64,000 bases of DNA from Devosia sp. A16 (GCF_001402915.1 NZ_CP012945.1:940001-1004000); one strand, 5' to 3'; shown: positions 43,201-52,505, counted from the first letter of the stretch. Notes: generated by a model not told the origin, from the letters alone. Made by a program: numbers and translations.

Positions 43201-44238
43201 ATGAGCGGTGACGAGCGGCGGCCGCGGGCGACGATCAAGGATGTGGCGAAAGCCGCCGAGGTTTCGCCGATGACCGTCTCCAACGTCATCAATGGCCGCA
43301 TGCAGTTCGTCAGCGCCGCCACCAAGAAGCGGGTGGAGCGCGAGATCGAACGGCTGGGCTACCGCCGCTCCTCCAACGCCCGCAACCTGCGCGTTTCCGA
43401 GCAGCGCTCGATCGGCATGGTGATCGTGGACGAATCTCCCGCCTTCCTCGCCGATTTCTTCACCTGCCAGGTGGTGGCCGGGCTCGCCAACGTGCTGAAC
43501 CATGCCGACTATACCCTCACCATTCAGGGCATGCCCGGGGCCGAGCTGGCGCAGTCGATGATCATGCGCAATTTCGAGGTCGCCGGCTTCTGCGCCATGA
43601 TCTCGGGCCCGAAACCCGAACGTCTTGCCGCCATCGCGCGGCTGGCCGATCTCAACCAGCCGGTGGTGGTGTTCCAGCAGGAGCTGCCGGGGGCCGGCCC
43701 CGAGATCTGCACGGTGCGCCAGGACGACCGCGGCGGCGGGCGGCTGATCGGCGATCACCTGCTCGCCCGCCGGGTCGCCGAGATCCTGGTGGTGATCCCG
43801 CACCAGCCCTGGCCGGCAGTGGAGAACCGCATTGCCGGCATCCGCGACAGCATCGCCGCAGCCGGCAGCACCGCCGAGGTGACGGTGATCGAAGCCATGA
43901 GCGAGTCCTTCGCCGATGTGCAGGCGGCCTTTGCCGCCTATCTCGACAGCCACCCCCTGCCCGGCGCCGTGGTCGGCGCCAACGACCCGGTGGCGACCGC
44001 CGCCATGCTGCTGCTCACCGATCGCGGCGTGCGCGTCCCCGAGGATGTGAGGGTCGTCGGCTTCAACGGCTTCGAAGCACACCGATATGCGCGCCCGCAC
44101 ATGACCACGGTCCTTTCTCCCGCCTACGCCGTCGGCGAACGTGCCGGCGAAGCCATGCTGGCCCGGCTCAAATCCGGCCGCTTCGAGCAGCCGGACCATG
44201 TGCTGCCGGTGGTATTCGACCCGGGGTTCACGACCTGA
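43201..44238 (+). CDS. LacI family transcriptional regulator
   Basis: 345 residues. N-terminal LacI HTH: ATIKDVAKAAEVSPMTVSNVINGRMQFVSAATKKRVEREIERLGYRRS, then a periplasmic-binding-protein-like sensor (QRSIGMVIVDESPAFLADFF to the C-terminus). GAGGTGAG upstream of the ATG. Adjacent to and likely controlling the dehydratase/ABC/oxygenase operon at 44465-53454 through the operator at 44397-44414. Confidence 0.93.
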   Translation: MSGDERRPRATIKDVAKAAEVSPMTVSNVINGRMQFVSAATKKRVEREIERLGYRRSSNARNLRVSEQRSIGMVIVDESPAFLADFFTCQVVAGLANVLNHADYTLTIQGMPGAELAQSMIMRNFEVAGFCAMISGPKPERLAAIARLADLNQPVVVFQQELPGAGPEICTVRQDDRGGGRLIGDHLLARRVAEILVVIPHQPWPAVENRIAGIRDSIAAAGSTAEVTVIEAMSESFADVQAAFAAYLDSHPLPGAVVGANDPVATAAMLLLTDRGVRVPEDVRVVGFNGFEAHRYARPHMTTVLSPAYAVGERAGEAMLARLKSGRFEQPDHVLPVVFDPGFTT

Positions 44239-44254
44239 AGACTGGACCTCTCCC

Positions 44255-44345
44255 TATCCTCCCCCGCGGGGCGGGGGAGGGGGACCAGCGAAGCTGGTGG
44301 AGGGGGGAGCCCAGGCCTGCGACTCTTGCCGCCCCCCCACCGCCC
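44255..44345. repeat. Intergenic palindromic repeat, family A (partial)
   Basis: tcctcccccgcggggcgggggaggg, then ccagcgaagctggtggagggg, ending in a truncated right arm. Sits after the LacI gene; may terminate it. Confidence 0.7.
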
Positions 44346-44382
44346 CTGAAACCCCACACCTCATCCACCTTCAAAAACCGTC

Positions 44383-44414
44383 TTGACTCCGCAATTACAT
44401 TTAACGTTACATGT
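44383..44414 (+). promoter_or_regulatory. Promoter and LacI-type operator of the dehydratase operon
   Basis: A -35-like TTGACT at 44383-44388 is followed, about one promoter spacer later, by an 18-bp imperfect palindrome at 44397-44414 (acatttaacgttacatgt; 16 of 18 positions symmetric, central CG) typical of LacI-family operators. The operator would cover the -10 region, fitting repression. It overlaps the ATG at 44411, which argues against that ATG as translation start. Confidence 0.6.
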
Positions 44415-44464
44415 CTCAACGCTGCACCAATGAGGGGGCCGCAGCGGTCAGCGAGACAAAACAG

Positions 44465-46213
44465 ATGAGCCACGCCTCCGACGACAGCACGGGAAAGCCC
44501 GCAACCGCCTTCCGCAGTTCGGAATGGTTCGCCCGCGCCGGCAAATACGGCTTCATTCCGCGCAGTTGGATGAAGAGCCAGGGGTTCGTGCCGGAAATGC
44601 TCGATGGCCGGCCGGTGATCGGAATCTGCAACACCTGGTCGGAACTGACCAACTGCAACCGGCACCTGCGCGATCTCGCCGAGCATGTGAAGCGCGGCGT
44701 GCTGATGGCCGGCGGCTTCCCACTCGAATTCCCGGTAACGAGCCTCGGCGAGCCGCTGATGCGGCCGACCACCATGATGTTCCGCAACCTCGTCGCCATG
44801 GATGTCGAGGAGACCATTCGCGCCAACCCGATCGATGGAGTGGTGCTGCTTGCCGGCTGCGACAAGACCACCCCTGCCCTGCTGATGGGCGCCGCCAGTT
44901 GCGACATCCCCACTATCCTCGTCTCGGGCGGCCCGATGCTCAACGGTCGCTTCAAGGGGCGCACCCTCGGTTCGGGCACCGACATGTTCAAGCTCGACGA
45001 GGAATACCGCACCGGCAGGATCTCCAAGGCCGAGCTCGATGCGGCGGAAGCCGCGATGAGCCGCTCGGCCGGTTCCTGCATGACCATGGGCACCGCCTCG
45101 ACCATGGCCTCGCTGGCCGAAGCCATGGGCATCGGCCTGCCGATGAACGGCTCGACCCCGGCCGTCGACAGCCGCCGCGCCGTGCTGTCGGAACAGGCCG
45201 GTATCCGCATCGTCGAGCTGGTGAAGCAGGGCATCACCATTTCCCAGATCCTGACGCGCGAGGCCTTCGAGAACGGCGTCAAGGTCAACGGCGCTATCGG
45301 CGGGTCCACCAATGCTGTGGTGCATCTGCTCGCTCTGGCCGGACGGCTCGGCGTGCCGTTCAATCTCGAGGATTGGGACCGGCTCGGTCGCGATATCCCC
45401 ACCCTCGTCGATCTCAAGCCCTCCGGCCGCTTCCTGATGGAAGAGTTCTTCAACGCCGGCGGCCTGCCGGCGGTGATGGAGCGGCTGCGTGATCGCCTCA
45501 AGCTGGATGCCCCGGTGGTCGAGGGCGGCACCATCGGCGAACGCATCGCCGGGGCTGAGAGCTGGGACGACGAAGTGATCCGCCCGCTCGACAACCCGCT
45601 GACGCCGAAGGGGGGCATGATGGTGCTCAAGGGCAACCTCGCGCCCGATGGCGCCATCATCAAGCCGTCGGCCGCCTCGCCTCGCCTGATGCAGCATCGC
45701 GGCCGGGCGGTGGTGTTCGAAACGGCCGAGGATTTCCGCGCCCGCATCGACGATCCCGATCTCGATGTCGATGCCGACAGCGTGCTGGTGCTGAAGAATG
45801 CCGGGCCGCGCGGCTATCCCGGCATGCCCGAGGTCGGCAGCATGGCGCTGCCCAGAAAGCTGCTCGAACAGGGCGTCACCGACATGGTGCGCGTCTCCGA
45901 TGCGCGCATGAGCGGCACCGCCTTCGGCACCGTGGTGCTGCATGTCGCGCCGGAATCGGCGATCGGCGGCCCTCTGGCGCTTGTCCGCACCGGCGACATC
46001 ATCGTGCTCGACACGGCCGCGCGAAAACTCGAGCTCGAAGTGGACGAGGCCGAACTGGCCCGCCGCCGCGCCGCGTTCGTGCCGCCCCAGCCGGCCTTCG
46101 AGCGGGGCTACGGCAAGCTTTTCATCGATCACGTGCAGCAGGCCGACAAGGGCGTCGATTTCGATTTCCTCGTCGGCGCCAGCGGCACTCCTCCCTCCAA
46201 GGTTTCCTTCTAG
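44465..46213 (+). CDS. IlvD/Edd family sugar-acid dehydratase (arabinonate dehydratase-like)
   Basis: 582 residues. Iron-sulfur dehydratase family: Fe-S ligand Cys in VIGICNTWSELTNCN, LLAGCDKTTPALLMGA and RSAGSCMTMGTAST; C-terminal MSGTAFGTVVLH with the catalytic-region Ser/Thr. Overall closest in form to L-arabinonate/xylonate/fuconate-type dehydratases rather than IlvD. It would convert an aldonate to a 2-keto-3-deoxy acid. The ATG at 44465 is preferred to 44411 because the latter lies in the promoter/operator; the resulting length is normal for the group. Confidence 0.9.
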   Translation: MSHASDDSTGKPATAFRSSEWFARAGKYGFIPRSWMKSQGFVPEMLDGRPVIGICNTWSELTNCNRHLRDLAEHVKRGVLMAGGFPLEFPVTSLGEPLMRPTTMMFRNLVAMDVEETIRANPIDGVVLLAGCDKTTPALLMGAASCDIPTILVSGGPMLNGRFKGRTLGSGTDMFKLDEEYRTGRISKAELDAAEAAMSRSAGSCMTMGTASTMASLAEAMGIGLPMNGSTPAVDSRRAVLSEQAGIRIVELVKQGITISQILTREAFENGVKVNGAIGGSTNAVVHLLALAGRLGVPFNLEDWDRLGRDIPTLVDLKPSGRFLMEEFFNAGGLPAVMERLRDRLKLDAPVVEGGTIGERIAGAESWDDEVIRPLDNPLTPKGGMMVLKGNLAPDGAIIKPSAASPRLMQHRGRAVVFETAEDFRARIDDPDLDVDADSVLVLKNAGPRGYPGMPEVGSMALPRKLLEQGVTDMVRVSDARMSGTAFGTVVLHVAPESAIGGPLALVRTGDIIVLDTAARKLELEVDEAELARRRAAFVPPQPAFERGYGKLFIDHVQQADKGVDFDFLVGASGTPPSKVSF

Positions 46214-46229
46214 AAAGGGCGTTACCCCC

Positions 46230-46910
46230 GTGACCTCCGTGTTTATCCCGCGCCAGAACCCGCCGCTGCCGGAGGGCTGGCAACAGCTCTACTCCGCCGT
46301 GCTGAGCGATGCGCTCGACGCGATCGGCATCTGGAACCAGGCGATGTCGCCGAAGATCCGCCCGCTCGACGAGAGCCTGAAGCTCTGCGGCCGGGCCCGC
46401 ACGGGTCAGTACATGGAGGTGCCGTTCGTCGCCGAGGGCAGCAACCCCTATGAGCTCGAGATCGCCATCGTCGACGATCTGAAGCCGGGCGACGTCGCGG
46501 TGTTCTCCTGCGGCGGCTCTTCGCGCATTGCGCCCTGGGGGAGTCTCCTCTCCACCGCCACCCATGCCCGTGGCGCCGCCGGCTGTATCACCGACGGCTT
46601 CGTGCGCGACATCCTCGGCATCCGCGAGCTCGCGCTGCCGGTGTTCCATGCCGGCATTGCGCCGCTCGATTCCAAAGGTCGCGGCCAGATCCAGGCCGTC
46701 GATGTGCCGGTGATCGTCGATGGCGTCCGCATCGAGCCAGGCGACCTGGTGTTCGGTGATGCCGACGGCGTCGTCGTCGTGCCGCAGGCGGTCGAGGCCG
46801 AAGTGCTGCAGCGCGCCTTCGACAAGGTCAATGGCGAGCACCATTCGATGAACGAGCTGCGCGCCGGCGGTTTCCTGCGCGACGTTTACGCCAAGTACGG
46901 GGTGCTCTGA
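46230..46910 (+). CDS. RraA-like/HMG aldolase family protein
   Basis: 226 residues, GTG start after AAAGGGCG (a second GTG three codons later is possible). The RraA fold is recognisable from SAVLSDALDAIG, GDVAVFSCGGSSRIAPWGSLLSTATHARGAAGCITDGFVRD (the G-x-x-x-D/R metal-pyruvate site) and PGDLVFGDADGVVVVPQ. Several members are class II pyruvate aldolases acting on 2-keto-3-deoxy acids or 4-hydroxy-4-methyl-2-oxoglutarate. Position directly after a sugar-acid dehydratase fits an aldolase role. Confidence 0.87.
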   Translation: MTSVFIPRQNPPLPEGWQQLYSAVLSDALDAIGIWNQAMSPKIRPLDESLKLCGRARTGQYMEVPFVAEGSNPYELEIAIVDDLKPGDVAVFSCGGSSRIAPWGSLLSTATHARGAAGCITDGFVRDILGIRELALPVFHAGIAPLDSKGRGQIQAVDVPVIVDGVRIEPGDLVFGDADGVVVVPQAVEAEVLQRAFDKVNGEHHSMNELRAGGFLRDVYAKYGVL

Positions 46911-47941
46911 TGTCGGCCGGGGGGAACGTCACGCAAGCACGCACCAACCCGGTGGCGAGCTTCTTCAAGATCGAAGGCACCGCCACCGCCCTCGTATTCC
47001 TGGTGCTGATCGTCGTGTTCATGATCACCGCACCGCGCGCCTTTCTCGGCTACCGCGTCTATATGAGCTTCATGGCATCGGTGCCGCCGCCGCTGATCAT
47101 CGCGCTCGGCCTGACCCTGGTGGCGACCGCCGGCGAGATGGATTTGAGTTTCCCCTCCGTCGTCGCCTTCGCCAGCTACGTCTTCGCCTTCCTGTTCCAG
47201 CAATACGACATGACCTGGCTGGCGCTGATCGCGGCGCTCGCTACCGGCACGGTCATGGGCTTCGTCAACGGCCTCGTGGTCACCAAGCTCGGCATCCCCT
47301 CGATGATCGCCACCCTGGCCATGATGTTCCTGTGGGGCGGGCTGGTCACCGTGGTGTCGAACGGCGTCACTGTCGCCATTCCGCAGATCGATGGCACGCT
47401 GATCCAGGCCATCATGGTGGGCCGCATCGGCGGCATCGTGCCGGCGCAGATGCTGTGGGCGATCGCGCTCTCGATCTTCGTCTGGCATCTGCTCAACCGT
47501 CACCGGTTCGGTGAGAACATCCTGTTCATCGGCGACAGCATGAAGGTGGCCAAGGTCGTCGGCATCCAGATCGATCGCGAGAAGATCAAGCTGTTCACCC
47601 TGATGGGGCTGCTCTCGGCGCTGGCCGGCGTCTTCCTCACCGTCGAGACCACCACCTACTTCAACCAGCAAGGCCAGGGCTACCTGCTCACCGTGATCGC
47701 CGCCGTGTTCATCGGCGGAACCTCGATCTTCGGCGGCTCCGGCAAGATCGTCGGCACGGTCTTCGCCTCGCTCATCGTCGCCGTCATCGAAGCCGGCCTC
47801 GTCGCCAGCGGCGTGCAGGGCTTCTGGACGCGCGTCTTCATCGGTCTCGTCTTCATCATCTCCGTGGTGATGAACACCGCCATCGAGGACCCCGACAAGG
47901 TGCCTCTGATCAAGTCCGTGCGCTCGCGCCTGCGGCAGTGA
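46910..47941 (+). CDS. Sugar ABC transporter permease (RbsC-like)
   Basis: 343 residues with 8-10 membrane segments in CUT2 order (PPLIIALGLTLVATAGEMDLSFPSVVAFASY carries the family GE-DLS motif; GGTSIFGGSGKIVGTVFASLIVAVIEAGL near the C-terminus). Start overlaps the aldolase stop (TGATG). Partner of the binding protein and ATPase that follow. Confidence 0.93.
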   Translation: MSAGGNVTQARTNPVASFFKIEGTATALVFLVLIVVFMITAPRAFLGYRVYMSFMASVPPPLIIALGLTLVATAGEMDLSFPSVVAFASYVFAFLFQQYDMTWLALIAALATGTVMGFVNGLVVTKLGIPSMIATLAMMFLWGGLVTVVSNGVTVAIPQIDGTLIQAIMVGRIGGIVPAQMLWAIALSIFVWHLLNRHRFGENILFIGDSMKVAKVVGIQIDREKIKLFTLMGLLSALAGVFLTVETTTYFNQQGQGYLLTVIAAVFIGGTSIFGGSGKIVGTVFASLIVAVIEAGLVASGVQGFWTRVFIGLVFIISVVMNTAIEDPDKVPLIKSVRSRLRQ

Positions 47942-47947
47942 AAACCG

Positions 47948-47981
47948 CCCGACCGGGGCGGGGGTTTTAGCTCCGGTCGGG
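47948..47981 (+). other. Intercistronic stem-loop before binding-protein gene
   Basis: Perfect 9-bp arms cccgaccgg (47948-47956) and ccggtcggg (47973-47981), 16-base loop, between the permease and binding-protein genes. Could protect the downstream binding-protein mRNA from 5' decay after processing, or attenuate. Role inferred. Confidence 0.6.
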
Positions 47982-48007
47982 ACCACGAAATAGGGAAAGG
48001 AACAATC

Positions 48008-48988
48008 ATGAAGTCAATTCTCAGGGGCCTCGCCGGCCTCGCCATGGGTGCCGCGATGGTGGCGGCCCCGCTCGTTGCCACCGCCCAGGAAGCGGTCGAC
48101 AGCGGCATGACCATCTACTTCCAGCTCGGCGGCAATCCGGGCGACAGCGCCACCCTCGCCCGCGAGCTCGGCGCCCGCGATGCGGCTCGCATCCTCAAGG
48201 TCAACCTGATGGAGCAGCATGCCGGCTGGGACCCGCAGAAGATGCTGGTGCAGGCCAACGAAGCGCTGGCCGCCGCACCCGACGCCATCGTGGTGATGGG
48301 CCACCCCGGCACCGACGCAATGACCTCGTTCATCAACAAAGCGAAGGAAGCCGGCATTGTCGTGGTGGTGAACAACAATGCGCTCCCCGGCACCTCGCTG
48401 AGCTATTTCGGCCTCGACAATTTCGGCGCCGGCAAGAACCTCGCCAACCTCACCATCGAAAAGGGCGGGCTCAAGGAAGGCGACAAGGTCGTGGTCTATG
48501 GCGCCTTCATCGAAGGCGCTCCCGGCAATGACGTCGCCAAGGGCACCGTCGAGGTGCTGACCGAAAAGAAGATCGCCTTCGACGAGCTGCAGTGGTCGAA
48601 CGAGGCGGTGGCCGATCCCTCGCTCTCGGTGCCGGTGCTGGTCGCCTATCTCGAAGCCAATCCGGACACCAAGGCGATCATCGTCCCCGGCCACAGCGGC
48701 ATCACCGCCGTGCTCGGCAAGGTCCTCGCCGACGCCGGCAAGCAGCCCGGCGAAGTCGTCGCCTCGGGCTTCGACATCTCCGCGGGCGCCATCCAGGGGT
48801 TGAAGGACGGCTACATCACCGTGGTGCTCGACCAGCAGCCGTACCTCCAGGGCTTCATGCCGGTGGTCGCTGCCGTGCTCGAAAAGAAGTACGGCCTCGC
48901 CGGCCTCAACCTCAACACTGGCGGAGGTTCGGTGACCAAGGACAATGTCGAGGCGCTGGAAGCCCTGGTGAAAACCGGCATCCGGTAA
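48008..48988 (+). CDS. Sugar-binding periplasmic protein (ribose family)
   Basis: 326 residues. Sec signal peptide MKSILRGLAGLAMGAAMVAA ending near ATAQ. Mature Peripla_BP_4-type chain with KILKV-like first lobe, GWDPQKMLVQANEALAAAPDAIVVMGHPGTDAM and VVLDQQPYLQGFMPVVAA. Ligand unknown; in view of the downstream oxygenase, a methylated or otherwise modified sugar or inositol is a candidate. AGGGAAAGGA precedes the ATG. Confidence 0.92.
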   Translation: MKSILRGLAGLAMGAAMVAAPLVATAQEAVDSGMTIYFQLGGNPGDSATLARELGARDAARILKVNLMEQHAGWDPQKMLVQANEALAAAPDAIVVMGHPGTDAMTSFINKAKEAGIVVVVNNNALPGTSLSYFGLDNFGAGKNLANLTIEKGGLKEGDKVVVYGAFIEGAPGNDVAKGTVEVLTEKKIAFDELQWSNEAVADPSLSVPVLVAYLEANPDTKAIIVPGHSGITAVLGKVLADAGKQPGEVVASGFDISAGAIQGLKDGYITVVLDQQPYLQGFMPVVAAVLEKKYGLAGLNLNTGGGSVTKDNVEALEALVKTGIR

Positions 48989-48989
48989 C

Positions 48990-49055
48990 CTCTCCACCTC
49001 TCCCCCTGGGGAAGAGGTCGGATCGCGCAGCGCTCCGGGTGAGGGGGCCTTCTGC
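48990..49055. repeat. Short intergenic repeat, family D type
   Basis: ctctccccctggggaagagg palindrome followed by cgctccgggtgaggggg, between the binding-protein and ATPase genes. No coding content. Confidence 0.55.
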
Positions 49056-49113
49056 CGTCGCGGGCGGCGGTCCCCTCGTCCGACAACTCTTCCTGAAACA
49101 CAGGACCAACAAG

Positions 49114-49890
49114 ATGACATCCACCCCGATCGTCCGGCTCGAGAACGTTCGCAAGCAATACGGCAAGGTCGTTAGCCTCAAGAACGTCACGCTCGAGATC
49201 GGCGCCAACGAGATCGTCGGTCTGATCGGCGACAACGGCGCCGGCAAATCGACCCTGATCAAGGTGCTGACCGGCGTGGAGCAGCCTTCGAGCGGCACCA
49301 TCTATGTGCGCGGCCAGAAGATCGATGCGGCGAGCTACTCGGTGAAAGAGGCGCACAAGCTCAAGATCGAGACCGTCTACCAGGACTCCTCGCTGGGCGA
49401 GAAGCAGCCGCTGTGGCGCAACTTCTTCGTCGGCCGGCCGCTGACCAACCGCTTCGGCTTCATCGACGTGAAGGCCGAAAAGCGCATCGCCAACGAGATC
49501 ATGCGCTCGACCATCGGCTTTCGCGGCGTCGGCATCGATGTCGATACCCCGGTGAGCCGGCTGTCGGGCGGCGAGCGCCAGGGCGTCGCCATTGGCCGCG
49601 CCATGCATTTCGACAGCGACCTGATCGTGCTCGACGAGCCGACCGTGGCGCTGGCTTTGAAGGAAGTGAACAAGGTGCTGGACTTCATCCGCTCGATCAA
49701 GGCGGGTGGCCGCAGCTGCATCTACATCGAACACAACATCCACCACGTGCACGAGGTGTGCGACCGGCTGGTGGTGCTCGACCGCGGCGAGATCGCGCTC
49801 GACGCACCGACCTCGTCGATGACCTACACCGAACTCACCGATTTCCTGATGTCGCTGCACAAGCCGCGCGTGGCGGGGGCCGTGCCATGA
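49114..49890 (+). CDS. Sugar ABC transporter ATP-binding protein (single domain)
   Basis: 258 residues. Walker A GDNGAGKST, Q-loop VYQDSSLG, signature LSGGERQGVAIGRA, Walker B LIVLDEPTVALA, H-loop IEHN. As with the protein at 15063, it is half the size of RbsA. The last 47 coding bases recur, decayed and with a one-base deletion, at 52518-52563 beyond the reductase gene. The stop overlaps the desaturase-like gene (ATGA). Confidence 0.93.
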   Translation: MTSTPIVRLENVRKQYGKVVSLKNVTLEIGANEIVGLIGDNGAGKSTLIKVLTGVEQPSSGTIYVRGQKIDAASYSVKEAHKLKIETVYQDSSLGEKQPLWRNFFVGRPLTNRFGFIDVKAEKRIANEIMRSTIGFRGVGIDVDTPVSRLSGGERQGVAIGRAMHFDSDLIVLDEPTVALALKEVNKVLDFIRSIKAGGRSCIYIEHNIHHVHEVCDRLVVLDRGEIALDAPTSSMTYTELTDFLMSLHKPRVAGAVP

Positions 49891-50978
49891 AGATGACCTC
49901 GTTGCTGCGCTTTGCAACCAACCGCGACTACTCGCTCGTCGGGCCCGAAGCCGCCAAAGCGATCGAGACGGGGCTCGCCAATGGCGAGTGGTACAAATCG
50001 CCCATACCGCGCAAGCGGCTGAAGGAGTTGATGGCGCGATCGGATGGGCCGGCGCTGCGCGATACGGCAATCTGGCTCGGGCTGATCCTCGCCTTTGGCG
50101 GCCTCGGCATCTGGCTCTGGGGAACCTGGTGGGCGGTGCCGGTCTTTGCCGTCTACGGCGTGCTCTATGCCTCGGCGGCCGATTCCCGCTGGCACGAATG
50201 CGGACACCGCACGGCGTTCCGCACCGTCTGGATCAACGATGCCGTCTATGCGCTGGCCTCGTTCCTGCTGTTGCGCAGCCCCACTGCTTGGCGGTGGAGC
50301 CACACGCGGCACCACACCGACACGATCATCGTCGGGCGTGACCCCGAGATCGCCGGTATGCGGCCGCCGCAGTTGATCATCATGGTGCTCAACATCTTCG
50401 GCTTGGTGAATGTGCCGCAGTCGCTGGCGACGCTGGCTCGCTACAGCGTGGGCCGGCTCAACGCCGAGGAGCTGGACTACGTCCCTCAGATGGAGCGCTG
50501 GCGGGTGCAGGTCGAGGCAATCGTCATCCTCGCAATACACCTCGGGGCGCTGGCCGTGGCCGTCGCGACCTCGAGCCTCTTGCCGGTGGTGCTGATCGGC
50601 GGGCCCAACATCTACGGCATCTGGTTCCTGTGGTGGGTGGGGAACACCCAGCACCTGGGGCTGGCGGAGGATGTACTGGATCACCGGCTCGATGCGCGCA
50701 CGGTCTACATGAACCCGGTGTTCCGCTTCCTCTACTGGAACATGAACTACCATGTGGAGCACCATATGTACCCGATGGTCCCCTATCACGCCCTCAAGGC
50801 GCTGCATGAGGAGGTGAAGGCCGACTGTCCACCCGCGACGCCGAGCGTCATGGCGGCCTGGCGAGAGATCCTGCCAACCATTCTGAGGCAGTTGAACGAC
50901 CCGACGCATTTTATCCGCAAGCAGTTGCCGGCGGGCGCGGGACAACTGGCCGAGCGCGCGGGGGCACACCATGGCTGA
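49887..50978 (+). CDS. Membrane di-iron oxygenase of fatty acid desaturase fold (MocD-like)
   Basis: 363 residues. Three histidine boxes characteristic of membrane desaturases/hydroxylases: HECGH (103-107), HTRHH (139-143) and HVEHH (289-293), plus an extra NTQH at 253-256. Membrane segments at about 60-95, 115-130, 165-180 and 215-250. With a Rieske ferredoxin and a flavin reductase immediately downstream it forms a complete electron chain. The same trio, MocD-MocE-MocF, acts in Sinorhizobium meliloti rhizopine use, where it removes an O-methyl group. A lipid desaturase role is less likely in this sugar operon. Confidence 0.85.
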   Translation: MKMTSLLRFATNRDYSLVGPEAAKAIETGLANGEWYKSPIPRKRLKELMARSDGPALRDTAIWLGLILAFGGLGIWLWGTWWAVPVFAVYGVLYASAADSRWHECGHRTAFRTVWINDAVYALASFLLLRSPTAWRWSHTRHHTDTIIVGRDPEIAGMRPPQLIIMVLNIFGLVNVPQSLATLARYSVGRLNAEELDYVPQMERWRVQVEAIVILAIHLGALAVAVATSSLLPVVLIGGPNIYGIWFLWWVGNTQHLGLAEDVLDHRLDARTVYMNPVFRFLYWNMNYHVEHHMYPMVPYHALKALHEEVKADCPPATPSVMAAWREILPTILRQLNDPTHFIRKQLPAGAGQLAERAGAHHG

Positions 50979-51288
50979 GTGGATCCGGGCCTGCGGCGTC
51001 GACGACATCGACACCGAGGATGTCGTTCGCTTTGACCACGCTGGGCGGACCTTCGCCATCTACCGCAGCCCTGACGACAGGTTCTACGCAACCGACGGGC
51101 TCTGCACGCATGAGCTGGCACATCTCGCCGATGGCTTCGTGATGGATTCGATCATCGAGTGCCCCAAGCACAATGGTCGGTTCGACTATCGCACCGGCGC
51201 GGCCAAGGGTGCGCCGGTCTGCGTCAACCTCAAGACCTATCCGGTCCGGGTCGACGGCGATCAGGTTCTGATCGAGGTCAGCCCCTGA
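50971..51288 (+). CDS. Rieske [2Fe-2S] ferredoxin, MocE-like
   Basis: 105 residues. Rieske ligands are Cys45-x-His47 in LCTHELAHLADG and Cys64-x2-His67 in ECPKHNGRFD. Small soluble Rieske ferredoxins of this size pass electrons from a flavoprotein reductase to an oxygenase. Overlaps the oxygenase gene by eight bases and lies two bases before the reductase gene, so the three are translationally coupled. Confidence 0.92.
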   Translation: MAEWIRACGVDDIDTEDVVRFDHAGRTFAIYRSPDDRFYATDGLCTHELAHLADGFVMDSIIECPKHNGRFDYRTGAAKGAPVCVNLKTYPVRVDGDQVLIEVSP

Positions 51289-51290
51289 CC

Positions 51291-52505
51291 ATGGCATCTC
51301 AGGCAGCGGTCATCATCGGTGCCGGATTCGCCGGCGTGTCGGCGGCCTTCGCGCTTCGCGAGACGGGCCATCTCGGCCCGATAACGATCGTCGGCGACGA
51401 GGGCCACCTGCCCTACGAGCGCCCACCGCTCTCCAAGGGCCTCCTGAATGGGAGCCAATCCGGCCTGGTGCCGATCCGGCCGGCACCGGACTATGCCGCC
51501 GCCGGCATCGAGCTCCTGACGGGCGCCGCCGCGCTCGGCATCGATCGGAAACGATGGCGGGTGGAACTTTCGACCGGGCCCGCCCTGCCCTATGACCAAT
51601 TGCTGCTCGCGACCGGGGCCGCTCCGCGCCGCCTCGATCTGCCGGGCAGTGATGCGGTGGCCATCCACACGCTGCGCGACGCACGCGACCTCGAACGCCT
51701 GCAGCCGGCATTTGTCAGCGCGCGGCGGCTGGCAATTGTCGGCGGGGGATTGATCGGCCTGGAACTGGCCGCGGCCGCCCGCCAGCGAGGCATTGAGACG
51801 ACGGTGATTGAAGCGGGCCCCCGTATCCTCGGCCGCGGCGTCCCGCACGCTTTGGCTGCGGTGCTGGCCGACAAGCATCGCAGCAACGGCGTGACGATTC
51901 TTACCGACGCGACCCCGGTCTCGGTATCGCCGGCCGGTGTGACGCTGAGCGACGGCCGGACCATCGAGGCCGACACCATCATCGTCGCCATCGGTGTCTC
52001 GCCCAGGACATCCCTGGCCGAAACGAGCGGGCTCGCTGTTGCCGGCGGCATCGTCACCGACAGCATACTCCAGGTGATCGATGGGATTTTCGCGGCCGGC
52101 GACTGCGCCGTCACCGCGCATCCGCTCTTCGGCAATGCTGCGGTGCGCCTCGAAAGCTGGCAGAGCGCCGGCGACCATGGCGCGGTGGCTGGACGCAACA
52201 TGGCGGGGCGGGCCGAGCCGATCGGGATCGTGCCGTGGATGTGGAGCGATCAGTACGATCTGGGCCTCTACATGGCGGGGCTGCCGGCGATCGCCGCGAC
52301 GATGGTGGACCGGGTCGAAGATGGCCTCATTACGCAGTTTCAGCTTGATCCATCGGGGCGGCTCGTCGGCGCCGCATCGCTGGGCGTCGGCACGTCGGCA
52401 TCGCGCGGCATCAAGATCGCCAGCCGGCTGATCGCTGGTCGCGCCGTGATCGACACCAGCTATCTGGCCGATCCATCCCGTCCGTTGAAGGCCCTGCTGT
52501 CGTGA
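51291..52505 (+). CDS. FAD-dependent NAD(P)H:ferredoxin reductase, MocF-like
   Basis: 404 residues. FAD-binding GAGFAG (residues 10-15), YERPPLSKGLL, NAD-binding VGGGLIGLELAAAARQRG and the FAD-contact IFAAGDCAVT, followed by the reductase C-terminal domain. Closest in form to reductases of Rieske oxygenases, cytochrome P450s and rhizopine MocF. It would supply electrons through the Rieske ferredoxin to the membrane oxygenase. Confidence 0.92.
   Translation: MASQAAVIIGAGFAGVSAAFALRETGHLGPITIVGDEGHLPYERPPLSKGLLNGSQSGLVPIRPAPDYAAAGIELLTGAAALGIDRKRWRVELSTGPALPYDQLLLATGAAPRRLDLPGSDAVAIHTLRDARDLERLQPAFVSARRLAIVGGGLIGLELAAAARQRGIETTVIEAGPRILGRGVPHALAAVLADKHRSNGVTILTDATPVSVSPAGVTLSDGRTIEADTIIVAIGVSPRTSLAETSGLAVAGGIVTDSILQVIDGIFAAGDCAVTAHPLFGNAAVRLESWQSAGDHGAVAGRNMAGRAEPIGIVPWMWSDQYDLGLYMAGLPAIAATMVDRVEDGLITQFQLDPSGRLVGAASLGVGTSASRGIKIASRLIAGRAVIDTSYLADPSRPLKALLS

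Noticed and set aside
44411-44464. Upstream ATG of the IlvD/Edd dehydratase as the start
   Set aside because: It lies inside the LacI-type palindrome and near the predicted -10 region, and the extra residues are not family-like.
49887-50978. Ordinary membrane-lipid fatty acid desaturase
   Set aside because: Not excluded, but the gene is coupled to a Rieske ferredoxin and reductase and embedded in a sugar operon, which fits the Moc-type oxygenase better.
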